Positions 1-6,192 of a stretch of 7,979 nt of DNA are shown here, piece after piece; position 1 is the stretch's first letter; each line of letters begins with the position of its first letter. The notes beneath the pieces were generated by a model. The model was not told the DNA's origin. It saw nothing but the letters and a program-made list of their open reading frames with translations, and made no database searches. Made by a program: the position numbers and the translations under genes. Origin of the DNA: JAAYFT01 sp036562765 (GTDB lineage Bacteria > Bacillota > Clostridia > Tissierellales > Tissierellaceae); assembly GCA_036562765.1 (NCBI GenBank), contig DATCJO010000013.1, positions 1 through 7,979 of the forward strand, written 5' to 3'.

Positions 1-759
1 AGAAAGTTTTGCAAATCTCTTCAATAAAGTTCCATAAACTACTACTGCATGGATTATTAATCCCACATATACCAATATTATATATTTCATCAAAGGTATC
101 ATTAATCTATAGCCAACAGTGGCAAAGGTCTTTGCTACAAGTCCAAATACTCCTATTGGAGCAAATAGCATTACTATTTCAACTAATTTCATGATTAGAT
201 CATTTAATGAAACGAATAACTTTTGAACAAATTCTGCTTTTGGACCTAACAAGGATATTCCAACACCCGTTATTATTGCAAATACAATGATTTGAAGCAT
301 ACTACCGTTGGCCATTGCTGATATTGGGTTAGTTGGAACCATTTCGTACAAAATTTGAACAACTGATGTTCTTTCATTGATTGTTGGCTCAACAACTTCA
401 ACTGCTGACAAATCTATGCCAACACCTGGCTTGAAGAAATAACCTAATATCAATGCTAATATTATAGCTACAGCAGTAGTAACTAAATAAAAAGCTATAG
501 TTTTTGCACCTACTCTTCCTAACTTCTTTACATCCCCTATACTGGCTGTACCATTAACCAAAGAAACAAATACTAATGGTACAACTAACATCATAATTCC
601 TCTTAAGAAGACTTGGCCTAGTAATTGAAATATTCCATTAATTAAGATTTTATCTTTAAATACACCACTTGGTAAATTGTAAACTATAATTCCTGTAATT
701 AATCCAATTAATAGGCCAATTAAAACTTTGGTCGTAATGCTCATTTTTTTCTTAGCCAT
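1..759 (-). CDS. Dicarboxylate/amino acid:cation symporter (DAACS/SDF family), N-terminal part; C-terminus outside the window
   Basis: This frame stays open from an ATG at 759 to base 1, giving 253 codons with no stop. Family members usually have about 400-430 residues, so roughly the last 40% is missing because of the window edge, not a mutation. The start is supported by a GGGGGT ribosome-binding sequence 6 bases upstream; a second Met at codon 6 is less well placed. The protein begins with a short Lys-rich stretch (MAKKK). Likely membrane helices lie near residues 12-28, 43-70, 84-109, 155-171, 195-215 and 225-243. Family signatures are MMLVVPLVFVSLVNGTASIGD-like residues 56-76 and the PTNPISAMANGSMLQ segment at 142-156. 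The family imports glutamate, aspartate, C4-dicarboxylates or neutral amino acids with Na+ or H+ across the cytoplasmic membrane. The Ser-rich re-entrant loop and the later substrate-binding motifs lie beyond the window, so substrate (GltP-, DctA- or SstT-like) cannot be assigned. It has its own promoter and is separated from gatB by a terminator. Confidence 0.93.
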   Translation of the reverse strand, partial: MAKKKMSITTKVLIGLLIGLITGIIVYNLPSGVFKDKILINGIFQLLGQVFLRGIMMLVVPLVFVSLVNGTASIGDVKKLGRVGAKTIAFYLVTTAVAIILALILGYFFKPGVGIDLSAVEVVEPTINERTSVVQILYEMVPTNPISAMANGSMLQIIVFAIITGVGISLLGPKAEFVQKLFVSLNDLIMKLVEIVMLFAPIGVFGLVAKTFATVGYRLMIPLMKYIILVYVGLIIHAVVVYGTLLKRFAKLS

Positions 760-765
760 ACCAAT

Positions 766-771
766 ACCCCC
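766..771 (-). promoter_or_regulatory. Ribosome binding site of the symporter gene
   Basis: GGGGGT on the minus strand differs from the consensus GGAGGT at one position and ends 6 bases before the ATG at 759. This spacing favours the first Met over the in-frame Met five codons later. Confidence 0.6.
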
Positions 772-797
772 AATAAAATATTATATTTTCAATTATC

Positions 798-826
798 ATT
801 GTAACTCAGAGTAAATTCCTTTACAA
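798..826 (-). promoter_or_regulatory. Predicted sigma-A-type promoter of the symporter gene
   Basis: On the minus strand a -35 hexamer TTGTAA (826-821, 4 of 6 to TTGACA) is followed by a 17-base spacer and a -10 hexamer TACAAT (803-798, 5 of 6 to TATAAT). Transcription would start near 790, giving a leader of about 30 bases. It lies between the gatB terminator and the symporter start, where a promoter is expected. The octamer TGATAATT occurs both just upstream of the -35 and overlapping the -10 region, but I would not call it an operator from two copies. This is prediction from sequence only. Confidence 0.6.
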
Positions 827-851
827 GTAAGAATTATCAAAATATTTTGTT

Positions 852-882
852 AAAAATAATAGGTTCCTTACGGAACCTATTA
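852..882 (-). terminator. Intrinsic terminator after gatB
   Basis: Read on the minus strand, a perfect 11-bp stem (882-872 with 867-857, TAATAGGTTCC against GGAACCTATTA) closes a GTAA loop and is followed directly by TTTTTAA (856 downward). GTAA is a GNRA tetraloop closed by a C-G pair, which is a stable arrangement. The first three bases of the stem are the gatB stop codon. On the plus strand only a weak T-rich stretch follows the hairpin, so it is best read as terminating minus-strand transcription. Confidence 0.88.
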
Positions 883-2310
883 CATTTTATTTATCAAATC
901 TAATATCATTTTGTTAACAAGTTGAGGATTTGCTTTTCCTTTTGAAGCCTTCATTACTTGGCCTACTAAATATCCTAAAGCCCTATCTTTTCCATTTTTA
1001 TAGTCTATGATGGACTGTTGATTTTCGCTTAGTACCTTTTGAACTATTTCTAGAATTTGAGACTCATCGCTAATTTGAATTAATCCCTTTTCTTTGACTA
1101 TTTCTTCTGGATCCTTGCCTGTTTCGAAAACTTCCCTTAAAACTTTCTTACCTGTATTATTGTTTATTTGTCCTGTTTTTACTAGAGAAATTAATTTTGC
1201 CAACTTTTCAGGAGTTAATTTAGTATCTTGTATCTCTACTTCTTCATCTTTCAACCTTCTTAAAACATCAACCATAATCCAGTTGCTAACAAGTTTTGGG
1301 TCATCTATATATTTAACTGTATCTTCATAGAACGATGCCAATTCTTTTGAAGCAGTTAAAACTCCAGCATCATATTCTGATAGGCTGTATTCTTTCATAA
1401 ACCTTTCCTTCTTAGCATCAGGCAGTTCAGGTAACTCTTCCTTTATCTCTTCAATCCACTCCTGAGAAATTTCTATTGGTGCCAAATCTCCTTCTATGGC
1501 AAACCTATAGTCATCTACACCATATTTTACCCTCATTGTAATAGTTTCATTTTTTACTTCATCCCATCTTCTAGTTTCCCTTAGGGTATTCTTACCTTCC
1601 TTTAGAAGTTGGATATGCCTATTTTCCTCATATTCCATAGCCTTTACAGCTGATTTAAAGGAGTTTAAGTTCTTTATTTCTGTTATATTTGTCTTTGCCC
1701 CTGTTTCTGTATCTATGACATTTATATTAACATCACATCTAAGGGAGCCTTCTTCCATCTTGCAGTCAGATACTTCAATATACCTTAAAGTCGATTTAAG
1801 CTTTTCCAAGAATAATCTTGCTTCTTCAGGAGTATTCATGTCTGGCTTAGTTACAATTTCAATCAATGGAACTCCAGACCTGTTATAATCTATTAAAGTA
1901 TCTCCTTCCATTGTGTGAATTAGCTTCCCAGTATCCTCTTCTATTTGGATTCTTTGAAGTCCTATCTTTTTAGGGCCATTTTCTAGCTCTATCTCAATAT
2001 ATCCTTCTTCACATAAGGGGATTTCATGTTGGGAAATTTGGAATCCCTTAACTAAATCAGCATAGAAGTAATTCTTTCTGTCCATCTTTGTATGTGTGTT
2101 TATTTTACAGTTAAAAGCAATTCCTGCTTTAATAGCATATTCTACTGCTGTTTTGTTTATTACAGGCAAAGCGCCAGGCAAACCCAAACATATTGGGCAG
2201 CAGTTTGTATTAGGTTCTTCGCCAAATGTATTTGGACATCCACAGAACATCTTAGTTTTAGTAGCCAATTCAACATGGATTTCAAGACCTATTAAGGTTT
2301 TATATGCCAT
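880..2310 (-). CDS. gatB: Aspartyl/glutamyl-tRNA(Asn/Gln) amidotransferase subunit B
   Basis: GatB activates the side-chain carboxyl of Glu-tRNA(Gln) or Asp-tRNA(Asn) with ATP and swaps it for an amide, using ammonia delivered by GatA. The 476 residues match the family's usual length. The N-terminal signature GLEIHVEL is at residues 8-15. It is followed by a Cys-rich zinc-site region with C23, C25, C37, C38 and C41, then CLGLPGALPV at 41-50. The MDRKNYFYADL, FQISQ, IEEDTGK and DYNRSGVPLIEI catalytic-core motifs are all present. The C-terminal third is the helical GatB/YqeY tRNA-binding domain, ending with GYLVGQVMKASKGKANPQLV close to consensus. The ATG overlaps the last 11 bases of gatA and has an AAGGAGG ribosome site 8 bases upstream, inside gatA. 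The TAA stop is the first base triplet of the terminator stem, making gatB the last gene of its operon. I see no damage or unusual residue. Confidence 0.98.
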   Translation of the reverse strand: MAYKTLIGLEIHVELATKTKMFCGCPNTFGEEPNTNCCPICLGLPGALPVINKTAVEYAIKAGIAFNCKINTHTKMDRKNYFYADLVKGFQISQHEIPLCEEGYIEIELENGPKKIGLQRIQIEEDTGKLIHTMEGDTLIDYNRSGVPLIEIVTKPDMNTPEEARLFLEKLKSTLRYIEVSDCKMEEGSLRCDVNINVIDTETGAKTNITEIKNLNSFKSAVKAMEYEENRHIQLLKEGKNTLRETRRWDEVKNETITMRVKYGVDDYRFAIEGDLAPIEISQEWIEEIKEELPELPDAKKERFMKEYSLSEYDAGVLTASKELASFYEDTVKYIDDPKLVSNWIMVDVLRRLKDEEVEIQDTKLTPEKLAKLISLVKTGQINNNTGKKVLREVFETGKDPEEIVKEKGLIQISDESQILEIVQKVLSENQQSIIDYKNGKDRALGYLVGQVMKASKGKANPQLVNKMILDLINKM

Positions 2311-3751
2311 TTTTCATCCCTCCTTCAAATGCAAGACCAGCTTTTATCATGTTTAGGTCCTCATATCTTCCACCGATTATTTGAAGCCCCACTGGCAGTC
2401 CTTCTATATATCCGCAGGGAATACTCATGGCACATAAACCAGCAAGATTAACAGGAATTGCAAATATACTTGTAAAGTCCTTTACTACAAACTCATCTTT
2501 TAATTTACCAATTTCAAAAGGCAATATAGGTGATGAAGGGGTTAATATAATATTACACTTTTCAAACGCTTTCTTGAAATCATAACAAATTAGGGTTCTC
2601 ATCCTTAATGCCTTTTCATAGTATTTCCTTCCATGTCCCATGCTTAAGAAATATGTTCCCATGAGTATTCTTCTTTTAACTTCCTCACCAAAGCCTTCAG
2701 TCCTTGAATTCTTATACAATTCATCTACATTTGAATACTCCTCTGTCCTATGCCCAAACCTAATGCCATCAAATCTAGCCATATTCGAGCTTACTTCTGC
2801 TTTACAAATAACATGATAAGTAGATAAGCAATATTCCATATGGGGAAGCGTTATTTCAACTACCTCTGCCCCAAGGGATTCATATAATTTTATTATTTCA
2901 TCCATCTTTCCAACTAGCCTTTTATCTAATTCATCAATATAGATTTCCTTTGGTATGCCAATTTTCATGCCTTTAACATATTCTGATGGCTCTAAATTTC
3001 TTTCAAACGTCAAATCCACAGGATATTCATAACAAGTGGAATCCTTTTCATCATAACCAGCAATGGCAGAAAGTATCAACGCTGCATCAGATACATCCCT
3101 TCCAAAGACTCCTACAGCATCTAAAGTATTAGCTAACGGAATAACGCCATATCTAGATACTAATCCATAGGAAGGCTTTATGCCAACTACATCACAATAA
3201 GCTGCAGGCTGCCTAATGGAACCACCGGTATCTGTACCTAATGCTAAAGGAACTTCATTGGCTTTCACTGCAGCAGCAGAACCACCTGATGAACCTCCGG
3301 GCACTAGTTTTTCATTTACTGGATTCTTAACTGGCCCAAAATATGATGTTTCACTGCTTGAGCCCATGGCAAATTCATCCATGTTTGTTTTTCCAATGAT
3401 TATCCCATCTTGATTTTTTATTTTTTCAACTACTGTTGCATCATAAGGTGGTATAAAGTTTTCCAACATTTTGGAACCGCAGGTAGTCCTTTTGCCTTTA
3501 ACTACAATATTGTCTTTTATTGCAACAGGAATCCCTGCTAAAGTACCTACTTCTTCTCCATTTCTTATCTTTTCATCTACCCTTTCTGCAGACTTCAATG
3601 CTTCCTCTTTATGTATAGTAATGAAAGCATTTAAATCTTTATCAATTTCTTCTATCCTATCAAGGTGTGCTTTTACTACTTCTGTTGCAGAAATTTCCTT
3701 TTTCAATATTTTATCCCTAATCTCTATAGCAGATAGCTTTACAATATCCAT
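2300..3751 (-). CDS. gatA: Aspartyl/glutamyl-tRNA(Asn/Gln) amidotransferase subunit A (amidase)
   Basis: GatA hydrolyses glutamine (or asparagine) and passes the ammonia to GatB in the cytoplasmic GatCAB complex. The protein has 483 residues, the normal size for the family, and is a single amidase-signature domain. The Ser-cisSer-Lys triad falls at K79 (in GIPVAIKDN), S154 (in PGGSSGGS) and S178 (in GTDTGGSIRQP). These positions match the numbering I recall for characterised GatA, so the enzyme should be active. The segment GKTNMDEFAMGSSSE (120-134) and the C-terminal NLAGLCAMSIPCG and LPVGLQIIG are typical of GatA rather than of other amidases. The ATG at 3751 follows an AAAGGAG ribosome site with 7-base spacing. 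gatC ends 12 bases upstream, and the gene's 3' end overlaps gatB by 11 bases, so the three subunits are probably made together in similar amounts. Confidence 0.98.
   Translation of the reverse strand: MDIVKLSAIEIRDKILKKEISATEVVKAHLDRIEEIDKDLNAFITIHKEEALKSAERVDEKIRNGEEVGTLAGIPVAIKDNIVVKGKRTTCGSKMLENFIPPYDATVVEKIKNQDGIIIGKTNMDEFAMGSSSETSYFGPVKNPVNEKLVPGGSSGGSAAAVKANEVPLALGTDTGGSIRQPAAYCDVVGIKPSYGLVSRYGVIPLANTLDAVGVFGRDVSDAALILSAIAGYDEKDSTCYEYPVDLTFERNLEPSEYVKGMKIGIPKEIYIDELDKRLVGKMDEIIKLYESLGAEVVEITLPHMEYCLSTYHVICKAEVSSNMARFDGIRFGHRTEEYSNVDELYKNSRTEGFGEEVKRRILMGTYFLSMGHGRKYYEKALRMRTLICYDFKKAFEKCNIILTPSSPILPFEIGKLKDEFVVKDFTSIFAIPVNLAGLCAMSIPCGYIEGLPVGLQIIGGRYEDLNMIKAGLAFEGGMKNGI
2319..2325 (-). 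promoter_or_regulatory. Ribosome binding site of gatB inside the gatA coding sequence
   Basis: AAGGAGG on the minus strand ends 8 bases before the gatB ATG at 2310. It lies in the last codons of gatA (its Gly-Gly near the C-terminus). A nearer ATG right after it belongs to the gatA frame and is not a start. This fixes the gatB start and indicates that translation of the two genes is coupled. Confidence 0.8.
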
Positions 3752-3763
3752 GGTTTCACTCCT

Positions 3764-4048
3764 TTATTCAACTATCTTTAGCAATTTAAAATATCCATAT
3801 TGCTTTTCTTCAGTATTTTCCAATACTTCATCCCTAGTTAGGGTTGGCTTAACTATGTCTTCTCTGAACCTTTGAGTATGCTTATTTACTTCCAATGTAG
3901 GCTCTACATTTTCCAAATTTACATTGTCAAATTCATCTAGGCTTTGCAATATCAAAGTAAATTCATAAATTGCCCTTTCCTTTTCTTCTTCTGAAAGCCT
4001 TAATTTGCATAGGTCAGCAATATGCTCTATTTGCTCCTTTGTAACCAT
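3764..4048 (-). CDS. gatC: Aspartyl/glutamyl-tRNA(Asn/Gln) amidotransferase subunit C
   Basis: GatC is the small subunit that wraps around the GatA-GatB interface and stabilises the complex; it has no catalytic role. At 94 residues it has the family's normal length. The N-terminal helix contains the IEHIADLCKLRLSEEE pattern, the middle has NVEPT followed by a flexible stretch, and LREE-like and NTEEKQYGYFKL elements end the protein, as in other GatC proteins. The ATG at 4048 has a GGGAGG site (4060-4055) six bases upstream. It is the first gene of the gatCAB cluster and follows ligA after a 132-bp gap filled by an inverted-repeat element. Sequence in this family is weakly conserved, but size, pattern and position before gatA leave little doubt. 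Confidence 0.96.
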   Translation of the reverse strand: MVTKEQIEHIADLCKLRLSEEEKERAIYEFTLILQSLDEFDNVNLENVEPTLEVNKHTQRFREDIVKPTLTRDEVLENTEEKQYGYFKLLKIVE

Positions 4049-4070
4049 AATTTACCTCCCTTTCAAATTA

Positions 4071-4188
4071 GTGAATAGTGAAAAGTGAATAGTTATAGTT
4101 GTTTAAAATCAAATTCCTAAAGTCATATTTTTAACAAAATTTTCGATAACTTCAACTAGTTATTCACTATTCACTATTAATTATTCAC
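4071..4188. repeat. Inverted-repeat element made of GTGAATA heptamers, filling the ligA-gatC gap
   Basis: The left arm on the plus strand (4071-4101) reads GTGAATA, GTGAAAA, GTGAATA, then GTTATAGTTG. The right arm on the minus strand (4188-4153) reads GTGAATA, ATTAATA, GTGAATA, GTGAATA, then ACTAGTTG. The two arms are therefore imperfect inverted repeats of one heptamer array ending in TAGTTG, around a 51-bp AT-rich core with no reading frame. In ligA-gatC RNA the arms could pair over about 23 bp (6, 8 and 9 bp blocks with small interruptions). The outermost heptamer of the right arm encodes the last residue and stop of ligA. The form suggests a small non-autonomous (MITE-like) or palindromic intergenic repeat; no transposase or clear target-site duplication is visible, although TTA flanks both ends. 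Mobility is inference. Confidence 0.75.
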
Positions 4189-6184
4189 TTATTATGAATT
4201 CCCCATTTTCCATTCTAACTATCTTAATCCCTAGCTCTATTGCCTTGTCATATTTTGAGCCAGGGTTTTCTCCAACAATTACATAATCGGTATTTTTACT
4301 TACTGAACTTGCAACTTTTCCACCCATTTTTTCTATCATATCCTTGATTTCATTTCTAGTATAACCTTCTATTGTCCCTGTAATAACTACTGTTTTATTT
4401 GTAAATATGGATTCTTGAACCTCAACTTCTTCATAATATGGATTTATGCCTTCACTTAAAAGCTTATCTATAGCTTCATTTATCCTAGGGTCATGGAAAA
4501 ACTCTATTATGCTGTTTGCCACCACTTCCCCTATGTCTCCAATAGCTATTAACTCTTCAAAGGTTGCACTTCTCAATTTATCAAAGGATTTAAAATGGTT
4601 AGCCAAATCCGTAGCAGTTTTTATACCCACATTATTAATTCCTAAGGCAAATATAAAGGAGTTTAAAGGTACATTTTTTGACCTTTCAATGGCCTCTAAA
4701 AGGTTTTTGGCCTTTTTATCCTTAAAGCCCTCTAGCTTTAATAAGTCTTCATATTTTACTTCATAAATTTGTGGCAAATCCTTAATATTCAGCTCTTCTA
4801 CAAACCTCTCAGCAGTTTTTTCGCTGAATCCCTCTATGTTCATAGCATCCCTTGATGCAAAGTGGACAAGCCTAGAAACTAGCTGAGGCTTGCATGATAA
4901 GGAATTTGGGCAGAATATGTGAACGCCATTCTGATACAGCTCAGAACCGCAGGCTGGACAGTGGGTAGGCTTTTTGATTTCATATGTTTCCTCGTCAGTT
5001 TCAACAGTACCCAAAATTTCTGGAATTACGTCATTGGACCTTCTTACTAAAACTCTGGAATTAATTCTTACCCCTTTTCTCAAAATATCGTCATAATTAT
5101 TTAAAGTAGCCCTTCTAATTGTAGCACCACAGATTTCTACTGGTTCCAATATAGCTGTTGGCGTAACTTTCCCTGTTCTCCCTACATTCCAAACTACATC
5201 CAATAGCTTTGTTGTCGCTTCCTCTGCTTCATACTTAAATGCCATTGCCCATCTTGGAAACTTATTTGTATATCCTAATACTTCTCTAGTCCTCAAATCA
5301 TTTATCTTAATGACTATGCCATCTGTCTGCAAGTCTAACTTATGCCTTTCTTCATTCTGCCTTTCTATTTCCTCAATTACCTCTTCAATGGAATCAAATT
5401 CTTTGGCATAAGGGAATACAGGAAGCCTATTTTCTTTCAAAAATTCTAATACTTCCTTGTGGGTTTTAAAAACCTTTCCTTCTATATATCCTACATTATA
5501 AAAATAAGCTACTAATTTTCTTTCTTCAGTTATCTTTGGGTCTAAGTTTCTTAAAGCCCCTGCTGCTGCGTTTCTAGCATTTTTTAAAGGCTCATCTGCT
5601 GTTTTGTTATATTCTTCTAGAACTGACAAAGGCATTAGGCTTTCCCCTTGTACCTCCATGGTCCCTTTAAAATCAATTTTAAGGGGAATTGTCTTTATTG
5701 TCTTCACTTGGGGAAGTATAGCTTCACCTACTGTCCCGTTGCCTCTTGTAGCTGCTTGAACTAAAATCCCATCTTTATAAGTTAGATTTATGGTAAGGCC
5801 ATCAAACTTGTATTCAACTACGTATTTAGGAGGAGGCAACTTATCTTCATTTTGAGAATTGTAATCTTCTATTGCCTTTCTTATCCTTCTGTCCCAATTA
5901 ATCAGTTCTCCATAGTTTTGGCTTTTATCTAAACTCCAAAGCTTTGCAAGGTGGGTATGCTTTTCAAATTTATCTAGGATTTCTCCCCCGACTCTTTGGG
6001 TTGGAGAATAAGGAAAGATTATGTTTGTTTCCTTTTCCAAAGCTACTAATTCATCATACAACGAGTCGTATTCTTTGTCACTGACCTTTGGGTTATCTAA
6101 GGTGTAGTAATAATAGTTTAATTCGTTTATAATCTCTATTAATTCCTGCATCCTTTTAATTTTCTCATCTAGCTTATCCATCAT
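4181..6184 (-). CDS. ligA: NAD-dependent DNA ligase LigA
   Basis: LigA seals nicks in duplex DNA using NAD+ and is the replicative ligase of bacteria. The 667 residues have the standard layout. An Ia domain has the YYYYTLDNPKVSDKEYD NMN-binding pattern (24-40) and SPTQRVGG (60-67). The nucleotidyltransferase domain carries the adenylated lysine K126 in the KFDG motif, E177 in EVQGE, DGIVIK (288-293) and K317 in RWAMAFKY. The OB fold has VGRTGKVTP (334-342). A four-Cys zinc finger (C409, C412, C425, C431), helix-hairpin-helix repeats (about 435-580) and a C-terminal BRCT domain (about 595-667) follow. Several motifs differ from textbook LigA: RGNGTVGEA replaces RGDG..GED, EVQGE replaces EVRGE, and LWSLDK replaces MLSL. 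Key catalytic residues remain. Two adjacent ATGs exist; the second (6181) has the better ribosome-site spacing, giving 666 residues. The pcrA stop lies one base upstream, so the two genes are co-transcribed. The final Glu and stop come from a repeat element. Confidence 0.97.
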   Translation of the reverse strand: MMDKLDEKIKRMQELIEIINELNYYYYTLDNPKVSDKEYDSLYDELVALEKETNIIFPYSPTQRVGGEILDKFEKHTHLAKLWSLDKSQNYGELINWDRRIRKAIEDYNSQNEDKLPPPKYVVEYKFDGLTINLTYKDGILVQAATRGNGTVGEAILPQVKTIKTIPLKIDFKGTMEVQGESLMPLSVLEEYNKTADEPLKNARNAAAGALRNLDPKITEERKLVAYFYNVGYIEGKVFKTHKEVLEFLKENRLPVFPYAKEFDSIEEVIEEIERQNEERHKLDLQTDGIVIKINDLRTREVLGYTNKFPRWAMAFKYEAEEATTKLLDVVWNVGRTGKVTPTAILEPVEICGATIRRATLNNYDDILRKGVRINSRVLVRRSNDVIPEILGTVETDEETYEIKKPTHCPACGSELYQNGVHIFCPNSLSCKPQLVSRLVHFASRDAMNIEGFSEKTAERFVEELNIKDLPQIYEVKYEDLLKLEGFKDKKAKNLLEAIERSKNVPLNSFIFALGINNVGIKTATDLANHFKSFDKLRSATFEELIAIGDIGEVVANSIIEFFHDPRINEAIDKLLSEGINPYYEEVEVQESIFTNKTVVITGTIEGYTRNEIKDMIEKMGGKVASSVSKNTDYVIVGENPGSKYDKAIELGIKIVRMENGEFIISE

Positions 6185-6192
6185 ATCACCTC
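6185..6192 (-). promoter_or_regulatory. Ribosome binding site that decides the ligA start
   Basis: GAGGTGAT on the minus strand is an 8-base match to the extended Shine-Dalgarno sequence and overlaps the end of pcrA. GAGG ends 4 bases before the first ATG (6184) and 7 bases before the second (6181). The second ATG is therefore the more likely initiation site; the difference is one Met. Confidence 0.7.

Noticed and set aside
9..194. 61-codon plus-strand frame at the window start
   Set aside because: It is antisense to the membrane-helix region of the symporter. Its hydrophobic look is a reverse-strand effect of that region.
1094..3875. Plus-strand open frames opposite gatB, gatA and gatC, the longest being 134 codons at 3471-3875
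   Set aside because: They lie antisense to strongly conserved genes, resemble no family I know, and lack convincing ribosome sites. They follow from the codon bias of the real minus-strand genes.
4092..4120. A separate promoter for gatCAB, with -10 TATAAC at 4097-4092
   Set aside because: The -10 is good (5 of 6), but no acceptable -35 lies 16-18 bases upstream (the best is TTAGGA, 3 of 6). In AT-rich DNA this is expected by chance, so it remains unproven and is not listed as a feature.
4071..4188. CRISPR array or tandem-repeat locus from the GTGAATA units
   Set aside because: The units are 7 bases long, have no spacers and face each other as an inverted repeat. No cas gene is nearby.
4071..4188. 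Rho-independent terminator after ligA
   Set aside because: The arms are AT-rich, the apical loop is about 50 bases, and no U-tract follows the descending arm, which instead leads into the gatC ribosome site.
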